NCBI GenBank assembly: GCA_021790695.1 | Contig: JAJYGJ010000059.1 | Coordinates: 1-12,671, forward strand | Reading direction: 5' to 3' | DNA from: Nitrospirota bacterium | GTDB taxonomy: Bacteria; Nitrospirota; Thermodesulfovibrionia; Thermodesulfovibrionales; JdFR-88 | DNA length: 12,671 nucleotides | Shown: positions 1 to 7,796 of the stretch, piece after piece | Numbering within the stretch: position 1 is the first letter of the stretch | How the letters are laid out: the number at the start of each line of letters is the position of its first letter | Translations under genes and position numbers: made by a program | The notes under the pieces: model-generated | Seen by the model: the letters and a program-made list of their open reading frames with translations, nothing else | Database searches by the model: none | Told to the model about the DNA's origin: nothing

Positions 1-36
1 CCCAAGGGGAAAACGGTCTGTCGCACCCATATTCAT
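1..36 (-). CDS. Possible start of the next gene (fragment, unrecognised)
   Basis: Minus-strand ATG at 36 opens a frame (MNMGATDRFPLG) that runs off the left edge with no stop. GGAG at 48-51 lies 11 bases upstream, a slightly long but usable spacing. A second ATG at 30 is in frame. Only 12 codons are visible, so neither the gene nor a family can be confirmed. The distance from the cyclase stop codon (about 190 bases) would suggest a separate transcript. Confidence 0.22.
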   Translation of the reverse strand, partial: MNMGATDRFPLG

Positions 37-85
37 CCAATATAACTCTCCAACTATCATACAAGGGGAAAGGCCGACGGACGAG

Positions 86-98
86 AGACGGCGCGTCT
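86..98. repeat. Short perfect inverted repeat, AGACG-GCG-CGTCT
   Basis: A 5-base stem with a 3-base loop in the 225-base region downstream of the cyclase gene. On the plus strand it is followed by an A-run (101-106), so on the minus strand the T-run comes before the stem, the wrong order for a terminator of the cyclase gene. It could be an operator-like site or chance. The rest of bases 1-225 shows no convincing gene or terminator. Confidence 0.3.
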
Positions 99-225
99 GG
101 AAAAAACGGGGTGATCGCTCTTCAAAACGTTTAAATGGATCTTTTGGGTTACGCCCGGAACGGCCGCCCCCGAATGAATAGGGCAGGCAGGTAAATGGGC
201 TCTGGGAACAAGCGGATATACCCAT

Positions 226-2187
226 CTAGAACTGCTCCTCTTTCCACATCTCCCTGGCAAACCTGACCGTCTTGTTCCTGCCGGTCCTTTTGGCCTCGTA
301 GAGGGCCACGTCGGCATATTTGATCGCCTGCCAGAAACTCTCGGTGTCAACCGGAAACTCGCTTATGCCGAGGCTGATCGTTTTTTTGACGTTTCCGTCC
401 ATCACCTTCAGCTTTGCGTCCTCTATCGTCGTCCTTATCTTTTCAGCCACGCCGGCCGTCCCATCCCGTTCCACGTCCATAAGCAATATGAGGAATTCCT
501 CCCCTCCGAACCTGATGACGAGGTCCGAGGCCCGCACGCTCTTTCGGAGTATATCGGCGGTTTCCTTGAGTATCGCATCGCCAGCATTGTGCCCGTAAAC
601 ATCGTTTACCTGCTTGAAATAATCCAGGTCGCCCATGATAAGCCCGATGTTCTTGCCCCTTCGCAGGGTGCCCGCCACCAGGCTTTCCGTGTATTCCTGC
701 AGAAAGCGCCTGTTATTAAGCCCCGTGAGGGAATCCTTGAGCGCCGAGTCTTTGAGCGTACTCATGAGCCTCTTGGCCTCGATGACCGGGATGGATTCCC
801 TTATATACTGTTCCGCTGCGCGGATCCACCCGTCTATCGCGCTTAAGCGGTGTTCGTTCAGGTCGGATTGATCGAATATGAACTGCACGACCCCGCCGGC
901 CGTGCCGCCCACCATCAGGGGAACGCAGACGTGCCTCTTTTCCTCGCCGTCCATGAAAGACTTGCATATCCCGGGGTACTGAAGCGAGGATATCCTGTGC
1001 CCGGTTTTCTTCGCCCTGCAAAGATAACAGTTGTCCAGGATGTCCGGATTGCACATGGGGTTGGCCAAACCCTGAGGCGGGAAGACCGTCTTCATCTTGT
1101 TCTGGCTGTTGGCTATTTCGTAGATCGTGAATTCATCCAGCCCGAAGTACTTGAATTCGGTGCCCAGACGCGAATAGACGTCTTCTACGTTTTCGTCCTC
1201 CTCGATCATCTTCTTGAATTTGGCCATGCTGTCGATCGTCTCCAGCAGGCCGTTGAATTCCGCGGAAAGCCTGCCGATTTCATCATGCGAGTTGACCTTC
1301 ATCCGGTTCGAGATATCGATTTCACCCCTGTTAAGGGCCCGGATCTGCCCGATTATCGCCCTCACGGGATTTATTACCGCCCTGGAAATCGAGAAGGTAA
1401 ACGTGACCAGCAGCGCCGTCGCAAGCAAAAGGACAATCGACAGGGCCGGGAAGGAATAAAGCAGCATCGACCTCATCCCGCCGGAATCGGACGCGTAAAT
1501 GCCCGATGTCCTGGCCGAGTACTCATTGGACAGCGTAACCGCGTTTTCAATCGCGGCGTCATAATTTTTGAAGGCCCCTTCAAGGTCCGCGCCTTTTCGG
1601 GATGCCAGCATCGTGGATGCCGGCATCGTGGACGCCAGCGCCCCGGTTTTCAGGTTTGACAGCACGGCCAGCCCGGCCGATATCCTGTCCGTCTGCGCGG
1701 CCAGGCGGTTTACGAACACCAGGTCCGCGGATACAGCCGGTCTTACGGAAAAGCCCTCGATGAACTTTCCGGTCGCCCTCGAATAATCGTTTACCCTGCC
1801 GCCCCGCTGGAGGGCGCTAATGAATGAGCGGATGTCCTCGAGCCTCGCATCGGAGACTTCGGTTATCTTCATCACGTCCCTCTGGTCCCGGGCGGTAAGC
1901 AGATCGTGGCCCCCGATATCCAGATTTTGCAGTTTTCTTATGATCTTCTGGTTGGTCCGGTCGAAAGGGATCAGATAGTTTACGATCTTGTTCGATCTGC
2001 TTTCCAGGGAAATGAGGGCCGCCATGCTGATCGCAAAAATAGCCAGAAACCACAGCATCACCCCGGCTGAAAAAAGGAAGAATTTCTGCTTTAGCGGCCG
2101 GTTTCTGAACGTAAGAGAGCCGATCAGCTTTTTTAGGCCGGTTGTCTCCCTCTCCACCCTGCCCCCGCTGAACGGACTGTCTCTCAT
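226..2187 (-). CDS. Membrane-bound sensor diguanylate cyclase (HAMP, Cys-rich GAF-like, GGDEF)
   Basis: Probably makes cyclic di-GMP from two GTP in response to an extracytoplasmic or cytoplasmic signal. The product is 653 residues. Order: basic N-terminus; membrane helix about 37-62; mostly helical periplasmic region about 63-240; second helix about 241-266; HAMP domain about 267-322 (INPV, DEIGRL); GAF-like domain about 335-460; GGDEF domain about 480-645. The cyclase has DSLTGLNNRRFL, metal-binding Asp520 in MGDLDYF, the active loop GGEEF (561-565), and an RxxD inhibitory site (RASD, 552-555) five residues before it, so it should be active and feedback-inhibited. The GAF-like domain has Cys379, Cys387, Cys390, Cys408 and Cys421. 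The ATG at 2187 has no clear ribosome binding site; GTG at 2157 behind a G-rich stretch is an alternative. A short repeat encodes ASTMPASTMLAS at about 185-196. The signal is unknown. Confidence 0.93.
   Translation of the reverse strand: MRDSPFSGGRVERETTGLKKLIGSLTFRNRPLKQKFFLFSAGVMLWFLAIFAISMAALISLESRSNKIVNYLIPFDRTNQKIIRKLQNLDIGGHDLLTARDQRDVMKITEVSDARLEDIRSFISALQRGGRVNDYSRATGKFIEGFSVRPAVSADLVFVNRLAAQTDRISAGLAVLSNLKTGALASTMPASTMLASRKGADLEGAFKNYDAAIENAVTLSNEYSARTSGIYASDSGGMRSMLLYSFPALSIVLLLATALLVTFTFSISRAVINPVRAIIGQIRALNRGEIDISNRMKVNSHDEIGRLSAEFNGLLETIDSMAKFKKMIEEDENVEDVYSRLGTEFKYFGLDEFTIYEIANSQNKMKTVFPPQGLANPMCNPDILDNCYLCRAKKTGHRISSLQYPGICKSFMDGEEKRHVCVPLMVGGTAGGVVQFIFDQSDLNEHRLSAIDGWIRAAEQYIRESIPVIEAKRLMSTLKDSALKDSLTGLNNRRFLQEYTESLVAGTLRRGKNIGLIMGDLDYFKQVNDVYGHNAGDAILKETADILRKSVRASDLVIRFGGEEFLILLMDVERDGTAGVAEKIRTTIEDAKLKVMDGNVKKTISLGISEFPVDTESFWQAIKYADVALYEAKRTGRNKTVRFAREMWKEEQF
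1600..1638 (-). repeat. 15-base imperfect tandem repeat inside the cyclase gene
   Basis: On the plus strand GGATGCCAGCATCGT (1600-1614) is followed by GGATGCCGGCATCGT (1615-1629), differing in one base, and then the partial copy GGACGCCAG (1630-1638). The unit is five codons, so the frame is kept and the protein gains or loses an Ala-Ser-Thr-Met-X unit in the periplasmic sensor region. The second copy contains the perfect palindrome GATGCCGGCATC. Confidence 0.8.
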
Positions 2188-2195
2188 CAGGCGCG

Positions 2196-2225
2196 ATTCT
2201 ACAATATTGCCCGTCCCAAAATCAA
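2196..2225 (-). promoter_or_regulatory. Candidate sigma-70 type promoter for the diguanylate cyclase gene
   Basis: In the AT-rich part of the 207-base gap between nuoN and the cyclase gene, the minus strand carries TTGATT (2220-2225) and TAGAAT (2196-2201) with an 18-base spacer. Both boxes are near consensus. The predicted RNA start falls next to the ATG at 2187, so the message would be nearly leaderless from that start, or would begin translation at the GTG at 2157. The rest of the gap shows no gene on either strand. Confidence 0.4.
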
Positions 2226-2311
2226 TTAAAAAATTAAGGGGTTTTGCGGAATTAACAAAGTAAAGTATTGCAAAAGGGCCTCAAGATTCAGAATTTTCTA
2301 AAAAAATGGTC

Positions 2312-2331
2312 TTTCCTTTTCGGCCAGCCTC
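2312..2331 (-). terminator. Weak possible terminator after nuoN (hairpin then T7)
   Basis: In the gap after nuoN the minus strand reads TGGCC, then GAAAAGGAAA, then GACCA. This is an imperfect stem with one mismatch, followed directly by ATTTTTTT-like sequence (T7 at about 2301-2309). The T-run is good but the stem is short and poor, so this could end the nuo transcript only weakly. A second small stem, TTCGC/GCGAA, lies at about 2350-2370 with no adjacent T-run. Confidence 0.2.
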
Positions 2332-2394
2332 AAAAATGAATCGCCCGCTTCGCCATCCTGCGAACCTATCTCACAATTGATCCCGAAGCCCGTT

Positions 2395-3900
2395 TCACAT
2401 CAGACTTTGTATGGTCTTCCTGATGAGGGACAGGAGCGGAGAGGGATAGACGCCAAGCCATATGAGCCCGATGGCAAGCACGGCCAGAACGAGGCCTCCC
2501 CCAATAGGGATGATCGCCCCCGCGGCCGAGGCTGCCTGTTCCGGCGCGGCGGGCCCCGCGGGTTCCGTGGATTTTGGGGGCAGGGCGGCCTCTTCCGCCT
2601 CCACGGGCGCCGGGGAATACATCGTTATGATAACCCGGACGTAATAGTAAATGCCGATGGCGCTATTTATAACCAGGATGGAGATCAGAAGCCAGAGGGC
2701 GGAGCCCGCCCCGGCCGCGATGATGTAGAACTTGCCTACGAAACCGGCGGTAAGCGGTATGCCGGCCAGGGAGAAGAGCATCAGGGAAAACACTCCCGCG
2801 ATGACCGGCCGCCTCGCGGCAAGCCCCCGATAGCCTTCGATGTCTTCGGCGTCACCGTCCGGGCCGGAAAGCACGGTGACGACCCCGAAGGCCCCCAGCA
2901 TCGTTATGAAATAGGCGACCAGGTAAAATGAGACCGCCGTCACCCGGAGCGCGCCGCTTGCCAGGAAGGCGACGATCAGGTAGCCCAGGTGCGCTATCGA
3001 GGAGTAGGCCAGGATGCGTTTGACGTTGTTTTGAAGTAGGGCAAGCAGGTTTCCCGCGAACATCGAGGCTATGGAGATCACCGTAAGGGCAAGCGCCAGC
3101 GAGCCCATGGTGTGGATGTCCACCCGTGCGAAATATCGCAGAAAAAGCGCAAAGACCGCCCCCTTTGAGACCGTGGCCACGAAGGCGGAGACGGGGGCCG
3201 GAGCGCCCTCGTAAACGTCCGGCGTCCACATGTGAAACGGAGCCACCGCAAGCTTGAAACCGAAGCCCACCGCTATGAGGGCAAGCGCGCCAAGAAACAC
3301 GGGGTTTGAGTATTTGATCCCCGCCGCGGCCCATGCGGCAATCCCTGAAAACTCCATGGTCCCCGAAAGCGCGTAGACCAGCGCCATGCCGAAAAGGAGA
3401 AAGGCCGAGGAAATCGCCGCCAGGACAAGATATTTCACCCCCGCCTCAATCGCCTTTTCCCTCGTGACGGGATAGGAAAGAAGGGCGTAAAGCGAGACAC
3501 TCAGGGTCTCCAGGCCCAGGAAAAAAGAGGCGAAGTGCGCGCTCGCCACGAGCACGGCGGAGCCGGCGGCGGCCAGGAGCAGGAGCACGTAAAACTCCTC
3601 GCTCCTCACCCGGAGCATCCTCAGATAGCCATCTGAAAGAAGAGCCACCGCGAACGTGGCCGCGAAGACGAGGCCCATGTAAAAAAGGGCGTAATTGTCG
3701 ATGACCAGAAGCGGGGTCACGCTCCTCGGGGCGTATGAGGCCGCGAAAGGCAGCGAGACAAAGGATATGAAAAGCCCCAGCAGGGCAAGCGCCGCAGCCA
3801 GCCCGCGGCCCCTGAAAAAGGCTATGGCCAGCATGACCGCGACCGGGCTGATCGAGATGAGGATGAGGGGAAGCAGGGCAAGGAGGTCAGCGCCGCTCAT
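2395..3900 (-). CDS. nuoN: NADH-quinone oxidoreductase subunit N
   Basis: Antiporter-like subunit of complex I nearest to NuoK, and the last gene of the nuo cluster. The product is 501 residues with about 14 hydrophobic segments. Pump residues seen: Glu131 (LGLETLSVSLYAL), Lys216 (FGFKLAVAPFHMWTPDVYEG), Lys246 (SKGAVFALFLRYF), the NNVKRILAYSSIAHLGY motif at about 291-307, and Lys390 (GKFYIIAAG). A stretch rich in Ala, Pro and Glu (about 429-460) separates the last two helices and looks like a flexible loop. The ATG at 3900 has GGGGG (3907-3911) six bases upstream and overlaps nuoM by 14 bases. It ends in TGA, and no further nuo gene follows. Confidence 0.98.
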   Translation of the reverse strand: MSGADLLALLPLILISISPVAVMLAIAFFRGRGLAAALALLGLFISFVSLPFAASYAPRSVTPLLVIDNYALFYMGLVFAATFAVALLSDGYLRMLRVRSEEFYVLLLLAAAGSAVLVASAHFASFFLGLETLSVSLYALLSYPVTREKAIEAGVKYLVLAAISSAFLLFGMALVYALSGTMEFSGIAAWAAAGIKYSNPVFLGALALIAVGFGFKLAVAPFHMWTPDVYEGAPAPVSAFVATVSKGAVFALFLRYFARVDIHTMGSLALALTVISIASMFAGNLLALLQNNVKRILAYSSIAHLGYLIVAFLASGALRVTAVSFYLVAYFITMLGAFGVVTVLSGPDGDAEDIEGYRGLAARRPVIAGVFSLMLFSLAGIPLTAGFVGKFYIIAAGAGSALWLLISILVINSAIGIYYYVRVIITMYSPAPVEAEEAALPPKSTEPAGPAAPEQAASAAGAIIPIGGGLVLAVLAIGLIWLGVYPSPLLSLIRKTIQSLM

Positions 3901-5512
3901 TCTTATCCCCCTTTAACGCTCCGGACTTCAACGGTCCGGACGCCGTCCGGTAAAAAGACGCCTGTGCCGGCGGCGCTGTCATCCGTCCCAGGCCGGCCAC
4001 GGAGATTATTTTAACTTGCGAACCCGCAATGGCTTCGAGGCCCTGAAGCGCGGGGGAGGCCGCGTCTATCACGGGCTGCGGGAAAAGGCCGAGCCAGACG
4101 ATAAGGATTATCATCGCCGCCGCGACCCCCTTCTCCCTGGCGGAGAGATCAGGCAGGCTCCAGCCCCTGCGCTCCTCGCCATGAAAGACGTGCTGCATCA
4201 TCCTCAGGGCATAGACAGTCGAGACAATCAGCCCCAGGGCGGCCAGGACGCTCATGGCGGGATTCGCCTTGAACGCGCCGAGGAGGATGAGAAACTCCGC
4301 CACGAAATTACCCAGTCCGGGCAGGCCAAGGGAGGCAAGGGCGAAGACCATCCCCACCCCTCCCATGACGGGGACTTTTTCCCAGAGACGCCCCATAAGA
4401 CCCATGTCGCGGGTATGGATGCGCTCCTGGAGCGCCCCGGCGAGGATAAACAGCATCCCCGTGCTGATGGCGTGGCAGATTATCTGCATCACGACACCCT
4501 GCAGCGCCAGGCTGTTCCACGCGAAGACGCCTATCAGGATGAACCCCATGTGGCTTATGCTGGTGTCCGCGATAAGTTTTTTCAAATCCGTCTGGCCGAA
4601 GGCAAGTATCGCGCCGTAAAGGATGCCGGCAACTCCGATCGCCATCGCCACGGGTGCGAACGAGGCTGATGCGGCCGGAAAGAGCGGCACGAGAAAACGC
4701 AAAAGCCCGTAGGCCCCTGTCTTCAGAAGCAGCCCGGCCAGTATGACGCTGCCCGCGGTCGGCGCCTCCGTGTGGGCATCGGGAAGCCAGCTATGGACAG
4801 GCACGGCGGGCAGTTTTACCGCAAAGGCCGTGAAAAAGCCCAGCATCAGCCAGAAGGCCGCGGCGGCGGACATCCGGGTGCCGATGAGACTGAAATAATC
4901 GAAGGTGTAAACCCCCGTCTGCGCCCCGTGTATGAAATAAAGCCCCAGGATGGCCATCAGCATCACAAGGCCGCCAAGCTGGGTGAAGATGAAAAATTTC
5001 ATGGCCGCGTATCTCCGCCTTTCATGCCCCCAGACGGCGATGAGGAAATACATGGGCACAAGCATCATCTCCCAGAAGAAATAGAAAAGAAAAAGATCAA
5101 GGGCCAGGAAAACCCCTATGACGCCGGCCAGGCACCACAGGAGGTTGAAATGAAAAAATCCCACGCGGTCCTTTATCTCGTTCCATGAGACCGCCACGGA
5201 GACGATGCCCAGAAAGACCGTAAGAAACACCAGCAGAAAACTGAGGCCGTCCATCGCAAGATGGAACGAGGCGCCTATTTCCGGTATCCATCCGGCCTTG
5301 AGCTGGAGGAACCATGCGCCGTATTTTCCGACGCCCGTACCCGCGTGCCGGCCCGCCCATATCGCCGCCAGGAGGGCAAGGTCGAAGACGAGGGCGAGGA
5401 GGCTGACCCATCTCGCCGGAAGTCCCCGCCGGTCCCCGCCGTCAATACGGTCAATGAGCCAGGCAATGACGCCTCCCGCGAAGGGCGCGATTATCAGCCA
5501 GAGAAGCTCCAT
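3887..5512 (-). CDS. nuoM: NADH-quinone oxidoreductase subunit M
   Basis: Middle antiporter-like proton-pumping subunit of the membrane arm. The product is 541 residues with about 14 hydrophobic segments. Residues matching E. coli NuoM pump sites are seen: Glu148 (FWEMMLVPMYF), Lys233 (AVKLPAVPVHSWLPDAHTEA), Lys264 (LLKTGAYG), His347 (CHAISTG) and Glu406 (NFVAEFL), so the channel looks intact. The C-terminal tail after about residue 490 is longer than in E. coli (509 residues in all) and ends in a basic stretch. A GGTGAG sequence lies 3 bases before the ATG, in the 11-base gap after nuoL. The last 14 bases overlap the start of nuoN, and the nuoN ribosome binding site is inside nuoM, so the two are probably translationally coupled. 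Confidence 0.98.
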   Translation of the reverse strand: MELLWLIIAPFAGGVIAWLIDRIDGGDRRGLPARWVSLLALVFDLALLAAIWAGRHAGTGVGKYGAWFLQLKAGWIPEIGASFHLAMDGLSFLLVFLTVFLGIVSVAVSWNEIKDRVGFFHFNLLWCLAGVIGVFLALDLFLFYFFWEMMLVPMYFLIAVWGHERRRYAAMKFFIFTQLGGLVMLMAILGLYFIHGAQTGVYTFDYFSLIGTRMSAAAAFWLMLGFFTAFAVKLPAVPVHSWLPDAHTEAPTAGSVILAGLLLKTGAYGLLRFLVPLFPAASASFAPVAMAIGVAGILYGAILAFGQTDLKKLIADTSISHMGFILIGVFAWNSLALQGVVMQIICHAISTGMLFILAGALQERIHTRDMGLMGRLWEKVPVMGGVGMVFALASLGLPGLGNFVAEFLILLGAFKANPAMSVLAALGLIVSTVYALRMMQHVFHGEERRGWSLPDLSAREKGVAAAMIILIVWLGLFPQPVIDAASPALQGLEAIAGSQVKIISVAGLGRMTAPPAQASFYRTASGPLKSGALKGDKNERR

Positions 5513-5523
5513 AGCTCACCGGC

Positions 5524-7428
5524 TCATCGGGCGAACACCGCTATGGTTATCGTGACCACGGCCCCGAGCGCGATGACCGCCGCGTAAAACCTCACCTTCC
5601 CGGTCTGGGAGAGGCTGAGCCCGTAATGAAAAAACATGTTCACCTTCGCTATGAACGAATAAAAAAGGTCCACGGCGTCGTTCCTGTTTGTCCTTGCAAG
5701 CCATCTGTACGGGGCCGCCAGGGTTTTTTCATAAAGCCAGTCAAACCCCCAGTCCTCGAACCAGAACCGCTTGAGGACCTTGCCGATGGCGGTGCCGGCC
5801 ATCTCCCTGGAATACTCGGGAGAGGAGAGAAAGAAGAAATAAGCCACGTAGATGCCGGCAAGAGAGACTATCGCCGCGACCGCTTCAAGCAGGAGGTCGG
5901 TCTCCGGCAGGGGGGCGGCATACGTCGCTGAAGGCAGCGCGCTTGCCAGGAAACGGGAAAAAAACATCGACCCCTTTATCCCGAAAAACGCGGGAAAATT
6001 GACGAACCCGCCCGCGACGGACAAAAAAGCCAGTATTACAAGCGGGATGGCCGCGCGGGGGCCGGGTTTCTTGCTGATCTTCGCCTTTGCCTCTCCGAAG
6101 AAGACGATGAACACCAGCCGGAAGGTGTATATGGAGGTAAGCAGCGCGCCGGCTATCGCCGCCGCCCACAGCCAGAAACCCGCCCGCCCGGCCTCCCAGG
6201 CGCTCGAAAGGATGAGGCCCTTGCTGTAAAAACCGGCCGTCACCAGAGGAAGCGCGGAAAGCGAGCAGGCCCCGGCGAGGAAACACCAGAAGGCAAGGGG
6301 CATCTGGCGCCTGAGCCCGCCCATCCTGAAGATGTCGTGCTCGCCGCCAAGCCCGGCGATGACCGCGCCGGCGCCGAGAAACAGGAGGGCCTTGAAAAAG
6401 GCGTGCGTCATGAAGTGGAATATCGCGGCCGACCATGCCCCGACGCCCAGGGCCACAAACATGTAGCCTATCTGGCTGATCGTCGAATAAGCCAGCACCC
6501 GCTTTATATCGTGCTGCACAAGCGCGCTCATCCCGGAGACAAGGAGCGTTGCCGCGCCTATCACGGCGACCGCGATCTGCACCGCCGGGGCCATCGTGAA
6601 AAGCACGTTTGTCCTGGCGATGAGGTAAACGCCCGCCGTCACCATCGTCGCGGCGTGTATAAGGGCGGACACGGGGGTGGGGCCGGCCATGGCGTCGGGA
6701 AGCCAGGTCTGAAGCGGAAGCTGGGCGGACTTGCCGATTGCGCCGCCAAGCAGAAGGGCGGCGGCGATCGTGGGCAGCGCCCCTCCCGGCCGCCAGTGCA
6801 GCGCGGCCAGGTTCATCATCCGCTGTATATCGAGGGTGCCCAGGTTGATAAAGATGAGGAAAAGCCCTATCGCCAGGGCGGTGTCGCCTACGCGCGTCAC
6901 CACGAACGCCTTTATGGCCGCGGCCCCGTTTTCTGGCTCCCTGTACCAGAAACCTATAAGAAGATAACTGCAAAGGCCCACCCCCTCCCATCCGAGATAG
7001 AGAAAAAGGAGGTTGCCAGCCAGGACGAGGACGAGCATCGAGCCCACGAACAGGTTCATATAGGCGAAAAACCGGCTGTAGCCGTCATCGGCCGCCATGA
7101 ACTCGGCCGAATAAAGGTGGATGAGAAAACCCACGACAGTCACCACGAGCACCATTATGAGGGAAAGGGAATCCAGATAAAGCATGACGCCCGGCGCAAA
7201 CCCGCCGACACTTATCCAGCGCCAGAGGGTCTGCGTGTAAACATGCGCGGGCGGTGGGGCGTTTATGAAACTGGACGCCACGAGGATGGCGACGAGGGCC
7301 GAAAGCCCCACGGAGCCGACACCCACCGCGGCCGCGGGCCCGTTGCCCATCCGCCGGCCAAGGACGGAAAGCACGAGAAACCCCGCAAAAGGCAGGGCCG
7401 GTATCAGCCACAAATAAGGCAGCATCAT
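5524..7428 (-). CDS. nuoL: NADH-quinone oxidoreductase subunit L
   Basis: Distal antiporter-like proton-pumping subunit of complex I, with the long lateral helix at its C-terminus. The product is 634 residues (E. coli NuoL has 613). Compared with E. coli, with a constant offset of four, these pump residues are present: Glu148 (GWEGVG), Lys233 (GKSAQLPLQ), His306-Asp-Ile-Lys309, His342 and Lys346 (THAFFKALLF), and Lys403. The position of E. coli Asp400 is Gly404 here (YSKGLIL, codon GGC). The end (WGFDWLYEK, then a final hydrophobic helix ending VFAR) is typical of the anchored lateral-helix region. The ATG at 7428 has GGGAG 7 bases upstream and lies 11 bases after nuoK. TGA at 5524-5526 is 11 bases from nuoM. 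Confidence 0.97.
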   Translation of the reverse strand: MMLPYLWLIPALPFAGFLVLSVLGRRMGNGPAAAVGVGSVGLSALVAILVASSFINAPPPAHVYTQTLWRWISVGGFAPGVMLYLDSLSLIMVLVVTVVGFLIHLYSAEFMAADDGYSRFFAYMNLFVGSMLVLVLAGNLLFLYLGWEGVGLCSYLLIGFWYREPENGAAAIKAFVVTRVGDTALAIGLFLIFINLGTLDIQRMMNLAALHWRPGGALPTIAAALLLGGAIGKSAQLPLQTWLPDAMAGPTPVSALIHAATMVTAGVYLIARTNVLFTMAPAVQIAVAVIGAATLLVSGMSALVQHDIKRVLAYSTISQIGYMFVALGVGAWSAAIFHFMTHAFFKALLFLGAGAVIAGLGGEHDIFRMGGLRRQMPLAFWCFLAGACSLSALPLVTAGFYSKGLILSSAWEAGRAGFWLWAAAIAGALLTSIYTFRLVFIVFFGEAKAKISKKPGPRAAIPLVILAFLSVAGGFVNFPAFFGIKGSMFFSRFLASALPSATYAAPLPETDLLLEAVAAIVSLAGIYVAYFFFLSSPEYSREMAGTAIGKVLKRFWFEDWGFDWLYEKTLAAPYRWLARTNRNDAVDLFYSFIAKVNMFFHYGLSLSQTGKVRFYAAVIALGAVVTITIAVFAR

Positions 7429-7435
7429 ATTTCCG

Positions 7436-7440
7436 CTCCC
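7436..7440 (-). promoter_or_regulatory. Ribosome binding site fixing the nuoL start
   Basis: GGGAG begins on the last base of the nuoK stop codon and lies 7 bases before the ATG at 7428. The nuoL frame is open much further upstream, antisense-like through nuoK and nuoJ. This site, together with the match of MMLPYLW to the NuoL N-terminus, decides the start. Confidence 0.7.
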
Positions 7441-7796
7441 TACCCTTTCATTCTGTTGGCGGCGTCCGCGTCCAGGCCGCCGAACCGGTGGTACGCCAGG
7501 AGCACAAGCGCAAGCCCCACCGAGACCTCGGCCGCCGCCATGGCGAGTATGAATATGAACATTATCTGCCCGTCCGGCTGCCCCCACCGCGATCCGGCCA
7601 CCACGAAGGCCAGCCCCGAGGCATTGAGCATTATCTCCACCGACATGAGAATAAAAAGCAGGTTTCTGCGCGCCAGCACGCCTATCACTCCGATTACGAA
7701 GAGCACCCAGGCGACGATCAGGGCGTAATTCATCGGTATCATGTCCATCCGGAGCGGGTTCACCGGGGCCGGGTTTGCAGGGATCGGGGGCATCAT
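7440..7796 (-). CDS. nuoK: NADH-quinone oxidoreductase subunit K
   Basis: Small three-helix membrane subunit of complex I, homologous to MrpC. The core is 100 residues from MIPMNY (ATG at 7742), the same length as E. coli NuoK. Numbered from there, the key residues fall at identical positions: Arg25, Arg26, Glu36 (SVEIML) and Glu72 (AAEVSVG). The start is uncertain. ATG at 7796 overlaps the nuoJ stop as ATGA, has a G-rich ribosome binding site (AGGGGA about 9 bases upstream), and adds 18 mostly Pro/Ala/Asn residues. ATG at 7742 has only a weak GGA upstream but gives the standard protein. I list the longer form because of the overlap and binding site. This is the only nuo gene here that ends in TAG. 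Confidence 0.95.
   Translation of the reverse strand: MMPPIPANPAPVNPLRMDMIPMNYALIVAWVLFVIGVIGVLARRNLLFILMSVEIMLNASGLAFVVAGSRWGQPDGQIMFIFILAMAAAEVSVGLALVLLAYHRFGGLDADAANRMKG

Noticed and set aside
850..1659. Plus-strand open frame of 269 codons opposite the cyclase gene
   Set aside because: The minus strand carries a clear HAMP-GAF-GGDEF protein across the same bases; the plus-strand product shows no motif.
2188..2394. Riboswitch or small RNA in the gap upstream of the cyclase gene
   Set aside because: The gap is AT-rich with promoter-like boxes close to the start codon, leaving almost no leader; no cyclic di-GMP riboswitch pattern or strong fold was recognised.
6337..7728. Long plus-strand open frame (about 463 codons) opposite nuoL and nuoK
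   Set aside because: Same reasons: it mirrors nuoL and nuoK codons and has the composition of an antisense frame, with no family motif.
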